Source of the DNA: Isoperla grammatica
Taxonomy: Eukaryota; Arthropoda; Insecta; Plecoptera; Perlodidae
DNA length: 64,000 nucleotides
Assembly: GCA_945910005.1 (NCBI GenBank)
Contig: OX246748.1
Location: 14,239,368-14,303,367, forward strand
Direction: 5' to 3'
Positions 13,519 to 25,600 of the stretch are shown one piece after another. The position numbers and the translations under genes are program-made. The notes beneath the pieces are model-generated. The model saw only the letters and a list, made by a program, of their open reading frames with translations. It was not told where the DNA came from and ran no database searches. The stretch's first letter is position 1. Each line of letters begins with the position of its first letter.

Positions 13519-13684
13519 CTAATGGTGCTTTGTTGCATGATTTGTAATGTTCATCGCCTGGGCCAGAAGCTCTGTCATCTCTGCCTTGAAGACTGCTTTG
13601 CTCCCTGTTGCCGGTGAGGCCGAGGACACACGTCCAATGTACGTCATCACGTCCTTCTCGCACTCTCGCAGGCCGGTGGCGAAC
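13519..13684 (-). CDS. OGDH: OGDH coding exon 14, C-terminus and stop (residues 974-1028)
   Basis: Acceptor GACCCTAG|GTTCGC, phase 2, stop TAG at 13521-13519. With exon 13 it rebuilds [13 protein letters not shown], then MTYIGR and SASPATGSK, then a divergent tail ending ATKHH. The first ~120 nt and the acceptor are amplified about nineteen-fold upstream. An AATAAA on the minus strand lies near 13,113-13,118, a possible but unproven polyadenylation signal. Confidence 0.9.
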
Positions 13685-16600
13685 CTAGGGTCAAGCAAGG
13701 TCATAGGGTCAAGGCTTTGCTCCCTGTTGCCGGTGAGGCCGAGGACACACGTCCAATGTACGTCATCACGTCCTTCTCGCACTCTCGCAGGCCGGTGGCG
13801 AACCTAGGGTCAAGACAAGGTCATAGGGTCAAGGCTTTGCTCCCTGTTGCCGGTGAGGCCGAGGACACACGTCCAATGTACGTCATCACGTCCTTCTCGC
13901 ACTCTCGCAGGCCGGTGGCGAACCTAGGGTCAAGACAAGGTCATAGGGTCAAGGCTTTGCTCCCTGTTGCCGGTGAGGCCTAGGCCACACGTCCAATGTA
14001 CGTCATCACGTCCTTCTCGCACTCTCGCAGGCCGGTGGCGAACCTAGGGTCAAGGCAAGGTCATAGGGTCAAGGCAAGGTTATAGGGTCAAGGCTTTGCT
14101 CCCTGTTGCCGGTGAGGCCGAGGACACACGTCCAATGTACGTCATCACGTCCTTCTCGCACTCTCGCAGGCCGGTGGCGAACCTAGGGTCAAGCAAGGTC
14201 ATAGGGTCAAGGCTTTGCTCCCTGTTGCCGGCGAGGCCTAGGCCACACGTCCAATGTACGTCATCACGTCCTTCTCGCACTCTCGCAGGCCGGTGGCGAA
14301 CCTAGGGTCAAGACAAGGTCATAGGGTCAAGGCAAGGTCATAGGGTCAAGGCTTTACTCCCTGTTGCCGGTGAGGCCGAGGACACACGTCCAATGTACGT
14401 CATCACGTCCTTCTCGCACTCTCGCAGGCCGGTGGCGAACCTAGGGTCAAGACAAGGTCATAGGGTCAAGACAAGGTCATAGGGTCAAGGCTTTGCTCCC
14501 TGTTGCCGGTGAGGCCGAGGACACACGTCCAATGTACGTCATCACGTCCTTCTCGCACTCTCGCAGGCCGGTGGCGAACCTAGGGTCAAGGCAAGGTCAT
14601 AGGGTCAAGGCTTTGCTCCCTGTTGCCGGTGAGGCCGAGGACACACGTCCAATGTACGTCCTCACGTCCTTCTCGCCCTCTCGCAGGCCGGTGGCGAACC
14701 TAGGGTCAAGGCAAGGTCATAGGGTCAAGGCTTTGCTCCCTGTTGCCGGTGAGGCCGAAGACACACGTCCAATGTACGTCATCACGTCCTTCTCGCACTC
14801 TCGCAGGCCGGTGGCGAACCTAGGGTCAAGGCAAGGTCATAGGGTCAAGGCTTTGCTCCCTGTTGCCGGCAAGGCCGAGGACACACGTCCAATGTATGTC
14901 ATCACGTCCTTCTCGCACTCTCGCAGGCCGGTGGCGAACCTAGGGTCAAGGCAAGGTCATAGGGTCAAGGCAAGGTTATAGGGTCAAGGCTTTGCTCCCT
15001 GTTGCCGGCGAGGCCGAGAACACACGTCCAATGTACGTCATCACGTCCTTCTCGCACTCTCGCAGGCCGGTGGCGAACCTAGGGTCAAGGCAAGATCATA
15101 GGGTCAAGGCTTTGCTCCCTGTTGCCGGTGAGGCCGAGGACACACGCCCAATGTATGTCATCACGTCCTTCTCGCACTCTCGCAGGCCGGTGGCGAACCT
15201 AGGGTCAAGGCCAGGTCATAGGGTCAAGGCTTTGCTACCAGTTGCTGGTGGTCACACGTTCTTCTCGCACTCTGTCAAGCCGGTGACGAACCTAGGGTCA
15301 AGGCAAGGTCATAGGTTCAAGGCTTTGCTCCCTGTTGCCGGTGAGGCCAAGGACACACGTCCAATGTACGTCATCACGTCCTTCTCGCACTCTCGCAGGC
15401 CGGTGGCGAACCTAGGGTCAAGGCCAGGTCATAGGGTCAAGGCTTTGCTCCCTGTTGCCGGTGAGGCCGAGGACACACGTCCAATGTATGTCATCACGTC
15501 CTTCTCGCACTCTCGCAGGCCGGTGGCGAACCTAGGGTCAAGGCAAGGTCATAGGGTCAAGACAAGGTCATAGGGTCAAGGCTTTGCTCCCTGTTGCCGG
15601 TGAGGCCGAGGACACACGTCCAATGTACGTCATCACGTCCTTCTTGCACTCTCGCAGGCCGGTGGCGAACCTAGGGTCAAGGCAAGGTCATAGGGTCAAG
15701 GCTTTGCTCCCTGTTGCCGGTGAGGCCGAGGCCACACGTCCAATGTACGTCATCACGTCCTTCTTGCACTCTCGCAGGCCGGTGGCGAACCTATGGTCAA
15801 GGCAAGATCATAGGGTCAAGGCTTTGCTACCAGTTGCTGGTGGTCACACGTTCTTCTCGCACTCTGTCAAGCCGGTGACCAACCTAGGGTCAAGACAAGG
15901 TCGTAGGGTCCCTTCATGGTCATATGTTGTTGGCAAGATTATAGGGTCACGGGAAGGGTTTTGATTATTTGATGCGTAGATCATATCAACTGTTAGGGCA
16001 TTTCACGTCAGTCCTTGTCGTCTCTTAGGACAGGCGAACCTACTCTGACCCTGTTCTATCCCAGGGTCAAGCGGGGAAGGAGGTTGGCAGTAAGGCACCA
16101 GTACTAGAAATTAGATTGAAAGAGGTAACACGTTGGGAAAGATAAATGAGAGGACTTGATTTGTTCGCCTGTTTTGAACGTGAAAGTCACAATAGGAACA
16201 AATTCTACGCCGTGCCTCGACTGGGAAGCAGAACATTGTGGAAAGTGTTGACCACGAGTTACAAGGTCACACACTGTACTTGAAGGTCGTACGAGGCTAG
16301 TCTCACCTGGGTATGATGTAGTGCCAGGCACCCATGTTCTTGTGCTCCTCCTGGGCCCAGCACAGCTCCGAGTTGGGATACTTTGCCACCTCGGTTTTCA
16401 ACACGTCGAAGGGGAAGGGACACAACTGCTCAAGCCGCGTGATGGCGATCACCTCTTCAAGCTTCGCCTTCTCCCTCGCTTCACTGTAACAACATGAGAC
16501 GCAAACTTGGTATTATGTGCTCTCCCCCTCTCTCCCCCGCCCCTCCGCACCACCACCACCCCCACTATAACCATCAACTCTTCGCTTCGCCTTCTCCCTC

Positions 16601-19600
16601 GCATCACTGTAACATGAGACAACTTGGTATTATTTGCAATAAGAATCATCATCATTATCATCATCCTCATCATCATTATCATCATCATAAATTGGTTGCA
16701 CTTGTGGCCACTCGTTTACCTGTGTTTCATGCATTCTCTATTGCTCTATTTGGGCAAATGTTGCTTGAAATTGGTGCACAATACTATTGATACGGGGCCC
16801 ATTTGCATGTTGTAAATTAGCTGCACTTATGACCACTACTTTACCGCTATTCTTTGCACTATCTTGTGCATTTTTTGTGCAGTGTTGACATTGTAGTGAC
16901 ACTGCTGATACGGAAAGCATTCATGATCTGCGATCCTTTCTTATCGAGCACCTAAGTCGGCTGTTATCGCCGTCACGCATATATAATACAATATTGCTAC
17001 TTCATTTACTAAGCCCCCACGACAAACAAGGAATTTATACGACACCTGCTTTGGGTTATACCGGGTTTAATTTTTTCATCTGTTGCTTATTTATCATCCA
17101 CCGGCTTATGACGTACTAAGAGAAAATCATTCCGAGTTTCAAACAGCGCGCAAAGTTACCGAACGAAAGAATGCTGTGTGATGCAATTAAAAATTACAAA
17201 ACAATTGCTCGGTGTGGTTTTATAGGAGAGAGTACAAACATCTTTCACCTTGAAATAAGTAGGGTTTGTTATTTTTGTAATTACTTTATTGCCATAGATG
17301 TAGTCTTTCCAATACGTTCAATGCACTCACAGGCATATCCTCTTAACGCCAAAGAAGTTGTTTCCCTATGTAGGCTTGTTATTTATGGTTTCAAAATGCC
17401 AACCCTCTTCTTTCTGTTGTTTCCGTGGTCTTTCTGGTTCAAACTGGCACTTTGCTCTATGTTGGCTGTGATATTTGTGGTTTGTAGTGCCGCCAAGACC
17501 CTTTACTGAGTTCTTTGCAGTTCAAAATTATGCGAGGTTTTTTATTTGTTGTTATGAATGGCGTCATTTTGTTACCAGAGTTATTTGCAGTTCAAAATCG
17601 TTCCAACGCTCCTGGTTTGCTCTAGTTCGTCTGCGTTATTTCCGATTCCGAATGGCGCCAACACCTTTCTTCCTGTTGTTGTTCAAGTTCTTTGCAGTTC
17701 AAAGTAGCGCCAAGGCCCCCGGGGTTTTCCTGTGCTCTAGTTGTGATTTGTACCGTATACTACATGGATACTTCCACACAGCTCACTTGTTTTATTTGTG
17801 TACCTTCGATATCATTGACTTGACTGCAGACTTGAAGGTCACCCATGTTGTTGACTCTAGATAATCACACCGTGAGGTATCTCTCGCTGCGGCGTGTTTG
17901 CGTCTTACAGCCATGTGCAGGCTGCACTGAACTAACACTGGAGCAGCCCTGTTATGTCACACCCAACCATGTCGACATGGGCGTGGGTTGGTCGAGGTGT
18001 CGGAGACATTGACTGATAACGGGTGTCCTATGTACCAACGTGTTGCGACGCACTATATTACCGGATGAGCCCAGGACATATTATTGAGGGAGTCGGCGAT
18101 TGAATGTCAAGTACTACTCGAAGTTGCATTAATCATTTCGAGCATACCATAAATATGGGTGTAAGACGTAAGTAATATGTATTATTTATTATAAGTGCTT
18201 AACGACGTACTCTTCCGTTCAAGTGTATGTAAACTAGCCCCAATGTATCCATATCGCATGCCCCTTGTACGTGCGCTAATTCCACAAAATCAACATATTC
18301 CTGGCGTTCTTTTACACGTTCGTTAATGCAGTCTTCCGAAAAGTAGAGTGCAGAAGCCAAATTACCACGTCCACTGTTCCAGCAGGTAACCAATGTAAGG
18401 TTCTAAATTATCCCTAATAGAGCTGTTTCAATTAGATGGTAGACACTATAGAGAAGTAGAAAACCAAGTTGATACCATTACACTATGAGTTCAAAAAGAC
18501 CCACCAACCATCTTCCACGGCAAATTGAAACGGCCCAGTTCAGGCTAAAAACGCAGCACTATCTTCTAGGGAAGCATCTCCACCGAATAGGGGTGTTTGA
18601 GACGAGTACCTGCAAGCTGTGTGGAAATGGGGAGCAGGATAGGACCCACCTGTTTGTATGTCCAAAACTGGCAGGTGAACGTGACGCAATGCCGAGCGGC
18701 ATGAAGAGGGTGGAGAAAGAAGCGTGTCTCTACTGGTTTACCAGATCCAGCATGATGGCATAATAGCCAAATGTGGGCATTTGAGAAGAAGAAGACCATT
18801 GGGATCGGCAATCTCATAAGTATGAGAATACTTAAGTTTGTACAACTTTACTTGTAGTCGTAGTCACTCGACTGTGTGTCCGGGCTATTAACTTATCTTA
18901 TACTTACACGACATCGTAGTAGACCTTGCCGGTGCAGAAGATGTGTTTCTTGACTCCCTTAGGGTTCTTGTTGGCCGGTCCCATGTCGGGTATTATGCGT
19001 TGGAACTCAGTACCTGTTGACACATTACAAGCAACGTGTAGAGGTTTCTTTCTTGGCGTGAAGACCAGAACACCTATTAAAAGGGAAGTTATGTTATCTG
19101 GACTAGACGGCTTCAACGAATGAATGAGCAACTCGACTGCTGGGTGAATTGACACTTTGCTGGCTGTCTTACGTCCGGTTGAGCTATGCTGGTTCTCCGG
19201 AGGTGTTTGGTGGAAGGGGACGAGCAAGAAGAGTTGTCTTAATCTGGTTATGATGGAAATGATATGGTTAAAATGGTTTCGACTGGGAATGATATTTAAG
19301 AATTGATGTTTTTACCAATCGATTCCAGAAGTAGGCAGAGACCTGTAGAAGCTAGCGTAGAGCAGATGAGGGAAGTGTAAGAGAGAAGAGAGTATGAAGA
19401 TATGAAACAAGACAGCAGGCAGATATGTGTAGAAGATACAAGAGCAAATGAGAAAAAGAGCATGAAAATGTATGAAACCAAAGTGACCCTGCCAGGGGTA
19501 GAAAACGGGGATCTAGGTAATGGCCAACAAATCGAGTTTTATTACAAACAGCTACTGAACAGTTAAGAGACTTCAAAAACGTGCGCAACACGTGTCTGTC

Positions 19601-22600
19601 TGACAGTCCAGGCTCTCACCTGTCACCATGTCGTCAAAGCTGGACTTGCATCGCGGGTGTCGCAGCAGCGACTTGGGCGTGAACAGTACGAGCGGCTTGC
19701 GGAACAATCTATCAATCTCTCCCTACACTAGACGCGTGGCGCAACACGTGTCTGTCTGACACTCCAGGCTCTCACCTGTCACCATGTCGTCAAAGCTGGA
19801 CTTGCATCGCGGGTGCCGCAGCAGCGACTTGGGCGTGAACAGTATGAGCGGCTTGCGGAACAATCTATCAACCTCTCCCTACACTAGACGCGTGGCGCAA
19901 CACGTGTCTGTCTGACAGTCCAGGCTCTCTCACCTGTCACCATGTCGTCAAAGCTGGACTTGCATCGCGGGTGCCGCAGCAGCGACTTGGGCGTGAACAG
20001 TACGAGCGGCTTGCGGCGCGATCTATCAACCTCTCCCTACACTAGACGCGTGGCGCAACACGTGTCTGTCTGACACTCCAGGCTCTCTCACCTGTCACCA
20101 TGTCGTCAAAGCTGGACTTGCATCGCGGGTGCCGCAGCAGCGACTTGGGCGTGAACAGTATGAGCGGCTTGCGGAACAATCTATCAACCTCTCCCTACAC
20201 TAGACGCGTGGCGCAACACGTGTCTGTCTGACAGTCCGGGCTCTCTCACCTGTCACCATGTCGTCAAAGCTGGACTTGCATCGCGGGTGCCGCTGCAGCG
20301 ACTTGGGCGTGAACAGTACGAGCGGCTTGCGCAACAATCTATCAACCTCTCCCTACACTAGACGCGTGGCGCAACACGTGTCTGTCTGACAGTCCGGGCT
20401 CTCTCACCTGTCACCATGTCGTCAAAGCTGGACTTGCATCGCGGGTGCCGCTGCAGCGACTTGGGCGTGAACAGTACGAGCGGCTTGCGCAACAATCTAT
20501 CAACCTCTCCCTACACTAGACGCGTGGCGCAACACGTGTCTGTCTGACAGTCCGGGCTCTCTCACCTGTCACCATGTCGTCAAAGCTGGACTTGCATCGC
20601 GGGTGCCGCAGCAGCGACTTGGGCGTGAACAGTATGAGCGGCTAGCGGAACAATCTATCAACCTCTCCCTACACTAGACGCGTGGCGCAACACGTGTCTG
20701 TCTGACAGTCCGGGCTCTCTCACCTGTCACCATGTCGTCAAAGCTGGACTTGCATCGCGGGTGCCGCAGCAGCGACTTGGGCGTGAACAGTATGAGAGGC
20801 TTGCGGAACAATCTATCAACCTCTCCCTACACTAGACGCGTGGCGCAACACGTGTCTGTCTGACAGTCCAGGCTCTCACCTGTCACCATGTCGTCAAAGC
20901 TGGACTTGCATCGCGGGTGTCGCAGCAGCGACTTGGGTGTGAACAGTACGAGCGGCTTGCGGAACAATCTATCAACCTCTCCCTACACTAGACGCGTGGC
21001 GCAACACGTGTCTGTCTGACAGTCCAGGCTCTCACCTGTCACCATGTCGTCAAAGCTGGACTTGCATCGCGGGTGCCGCAGCAGCGACTTGGGCGTGAAC
21101 AGTATGAGCGGCTTGCGGAACAATCTATCAACCTCTTCCTACACTAATCACGTGGCGCAACACGTGTCTGTCTGACAGTCCGGGCTCTCACCTGTCACCA
21201 TGTCGTCAAAGCTGGACTTGCATCGCGGGTGCCGCAGCAGCGACTTGGGTGTGAACGGTACGAGCGGCTTGCGGCGCGATCTATCAACCTCTCCCTACAC
21301 TAGACGCGTGGCGCAACACGTGTCTGTCTGACAGTCCAGACTCTCACCTGTCACCATGTCGTCAAAGCTGGACTTGCATCGCGGGTGCCGCAGCAGCGAC
21401 TTGGGCGTGAACAGTATGAGCGGCTTGCGGAACAATCTATCAACCTCTTCCTACACTAATCACGTGGCGCAACACGTGTCTGTCTGACAGTCCGGGCTCT
21501 CACCTGTCACCATGTCGTCAAAGCTGGACTTGCATCGCGGGTGCCGCAGCAGCGACTTGGGCGTGAACAGTATGAGCGGCTTGCGGAACGGCATTAGCAT
21601 CTGCCGCCGGATGATGTGGAAGAAGTTGGCCGGCGTCGAACAGTTTGCCACGATCCAGTTGATCTCGCGCAACTGTCTCATGTAGAAGTCGGGGTCGTCG
21701 ACGTTCGGCAACTGATCGGGGTCGTCGTTGCACATTTGCAGGAAGCGCTCGGGGCGCGCCGACGAGTGTTCGGGCCCCATACCTGCAGCAATTGACTGTA
21801 TAAGTGATGACGTCAAATTAAATGGCGGACGAGCTATCTGACTCCAAACAACTTTCTGAAACGTAGTTATTATTTAAAGTAGTAATTGTATCATAACAAT
21901 ACTTGACTTATCAATTTAATCAACTTCTTTTTCTCTGTTTCGTGTTAGGAAAAACGAAATATCTGAACGGATAACCCTCGCTACAATGTTTGCAAAAACA
22001 GAAATATCTGTCAATTGTCAACTGTCATGATTGTTTGGAGTCACAAATACGGTTCGTCATTGGTTGACAGGAGAAACGTGACGTCACACTAATATACTCT
22101 AAACATTACGACTCCGTGGGAACGCGTAGTCTCACGATTATTATTTAACCTACTATACTATTGACTAACCAACATTTAGTTGAGTAATAACTTAACACTT
22201 GATTAAAAATATTTTATCGATTTTAATCCTGATGGTTGAATATATTTCCAAAAGGATGTTATGGACAAATGAAAGGGAAAATAGATATAAGTGTGTTAAT
22301 GGGTGGAAAAAGAAAATAGAGAATCTTATTTCGTTGCCTCTTACGACTGGTAGAGCTACCCTGGTCAAATTCTATCCGAGGACCAAACTGGTATGTAAAC
22401 GGTGACTTTGGAGTTGTTACAGCAACGTGGCTCATAATATTTTATATTTTGTATATTTAATGTCCCCCCTGGAACCCAGCTCTTGCTAGTGAGTAGGTAG
22501 ACAATAAATGCAGGCAGTCATTTATCTACTCACCCTCCATGCCGTGCGGGTTGAGCATCACGAGACCACACTGGCGTATCCACTTTGCCTCGCCACTGCA

Positions 22601-25600
22601 GAGGAACTGGTCGATCATCACTTGGCCGCCGTTGGCGAAGTCGCCGAACTGCGACTCCCACATGACGAGCGCTTTCGGACTGGTCGTCGAGAAGCCGATC
22701 TCGTAGCCGAGCACGCCGCACTCCGAGATGGAACTGTTGCAGATCGTGTACTCGCCCTGCTCGAGGTAGAGGTGCTTCAGCGGGATGTAGAACTTCTTGT
22801 CCACGTTTTGGTCGTGGATCACGTGGTGTCGGTGGCCGAACGTGCCTGGAAGCAAACAAGCGCACGTGACGAGGTCTTGCCCACGTTCTGGTCGTGGATC
22901 ACGTGATATCGGTGGCTGAACGTGCTTGGAAGCAAACAAGCGCACGTGACGAGGTCTTGTCCACGTTCAGGTCATGGATCACGTGATGTCGGGGGCCAAA
23001 CGTGCCTGGAAGCAAACAAGCGCACGTGACGAGGTCTTGTCTACGTTCTGGTCGTGGATCACGTGATGTCTGTGGCCGAACGTGCTTGGAAGCAAGCAAC
23101 CGTTTTGATTATTTAGTGTGAAGCGGCATGTTCGACAACTTGGTCATACAACGCCAAGGGGGGGGGGGGGGGGGGGGTTGTAGGAAAGCGATGTGTGGTA
23201 GGACGGTTAGCGGGTGACTAATATTAAAAAGAGTTACACGAAAGACAAGGAAAGGGAGGAAGGGAGGGACCCTTTTTTCACGTCTCGTATAGAAGGATTC
23301 AAAACTGTACAGCGAATTTTTCGCTGGCATTGTGTACGGGTTCATTCTTTTTTACTTTTTACGAGTAGCGGACACCACGTAAAACATGGCTGTCTTTAGC
23401 GATTTCCCACGGCCTAGGCCGCAGGGTTGGTGGGTAGAGGGGGCGCACCTAAACTTGCGCTTTATCACCCCATTCATCCACCCCTCTTCGAGGCTAGGCT
23501 TGGCTTTGGATTGGGTGGGCATGACGCGGCGTACGTGACAAAGGTCAATGTAAATATTTGTCTTCAGTTACGAACAAAATATCGTGCCTTTTAAATTTTT
23601 GCTCGTGCATTTGAATGAACCAATCAGATCTCAGCTCCTATTAAATTTACCTAGCCGTGTTACTTCACTCCACGCACCCACGTGTGCGAAGTACGTTACG
23701 TGGCATATAAAACTGTTCGTCTTTGTAAAAGCATTGAATATGCGAGAGTGCCACCATTGAGTTAAGAATGTCTAAACTCAATGGTGCTCCCAAGACTGAT
23801 ACATAAACCCACCTCTTTCCACATCTTGTCCGGACACCCTGACGTGATATTTCTCCTTCAAGAGACTTCCCCACGCCAGCGCTTCACCTATTGCCCAATC
23901 CGCTTGCCTAGCCTGGACAAACAAAGGGTGCATGCGTTAGGAACTGTAAGCTATGCGTATCTTATATACGATAGAGTCGTCTTACAATAACTTCGGTAAT
24001 GCTTTCGTCATCAATCAATGACGTGTTTACGGTCTCGGCCAACCCGAGCAGGTATTTGAATTAGCCACGGTCGCTGGTTGGCTGCCGCTCACCCACCCGT
24101 GACGGAAGCAAAACCAAAGTTGTTGTACGGCAAGTATATCTCCCTCGCTCTCTCTTCATAACTGCTTTCATCTTCCTGATGTAAGGTACTTTACTTTACT
24201 TGGCATGCAACAACACATTTAATCCCGCAAGTTCTACTTGCTTCATTTCACACCTCACTTTAATATTGACTTGCTCAAATAAAGTCTGCAGTTTGTGCAT
24301 TTGGTCGGTATACCACGCTGCTTTATATTGTCATACATCTACTTACATCGACAAAGACTCCGTCTGTATAACGGTGTACATCCTACTCCCTTACAACCCT
24401 GGGCCCGGATTCACAAGAGGTCCTAAGTAATTTTTTGTTCTTATCTCTAAGACCAAAGTGAGGCCCACTTTGAACTCCTCTTATAAAACCAGGAAAATAT
24501 CTTAAAACAGATTTTAAAACGTATTATTGGAATGCTCATTGTGTCCTTGTTCTCAACAGGAATTAGTAACTTTTCAAGTGACCTGGGTCTGGTTTTACAA
24601 GATGTTCAAAGTTAAGCCAGTCTTAGAGATAGGACCTAAAAAAGATGAAGGACCTTTTGTGAATCGGGGCCCAGGACTTTGTGCATTGAAAGCAGGAATA
24701 AACTCATAAGTACAACTCGCCACTGATTCAACGTGCATTTGATTCTGATAAAACGATATAATTGAACCTCCAAGTGCGACCGACTGAAGGAATCAATGTC
24801 CACTTGCCTTGACCATCTCTGTGCGCAGCTTGAAGATGCGGTTGAGCCCGGCGTGGTGCGTTATCTCCAACTCCTTGGGCGGCGGACTGGCAAACAACCC
24901 CCCGATGTGTTTCAGGGTTGCGTCGTCGACCCCCGTTGCCTTCCTCTCCAACATGTTCTTACCCTTGAAGAAATTCTTCCACGGAGTGTCGATCCAGTCC
25001 TTCCACTTGATGTGGGTCTCTTTCTTGGCGCGTGCAAACTCGTCGTCCAATATCTTGCTGTATGTAGACCTTTCCTAATATTACAAACAAGAGACAATTA
25101 ATTTGTGTGTAGACAATGTTATGATCAACGACCTATTTGGATAAACCATAGAGAAGCAAATCAGTGATCTTATTTGATATTAATTGAAATGTTGTTGCCA
25201 TGACAATGACTATACGTGTTGGATGTTGCTGTAATTTCAATTAACTCATGGCAATGGAATACAATTTGAAAAGTAGAATGTTACAAAATGTTAAATATGC
25301 GGAGAGGCCTTAAGGCTGTTCCATCGCAAGTAGGGACAAGTTTTCGCACTTGATTGTGCTGCCGTAGACTTTTAATCGTGTTGGTGTTATTTGTTGACGA
25401 CTATTAAACTATTACAGTTCAGAGTAGCTCACCCTCGCGCGAGCCGTTTTCTTGACAATTTGTATGCAAGTTTTCATTCGAGAGTATCTCGGGAACCAGC
25501 AATACGATTTTTAAGTTTCACCATCATAGAAAAGTAGAATCTTCAACCGAAAACATGTTACATTATTATTGGAATAGCACCTATTTGAAGTCTGTTAGAG

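Noticed and set aside
13717..15964. Long plus-strand frames with 40-residue repeats ([12 protein letters not shown]...)
   Set aside because: They are the antisense of the amplified OGDH exon 14 unit. A 120-bp unit without stops stays open by arithmetic, and the conserved protein is on the minus strand.
17171..17864. Two overlapping frames in OGDH intron 12
   Set aside because: Hydrophobic, repeat-derived and without domains; they lie in a degenerate tandem repeat.
22508..22906. 132-residue plus-strand frame
   Set aside because: Shadow of OGDH exon 10, whose minus-strand translation matches the family throughout.
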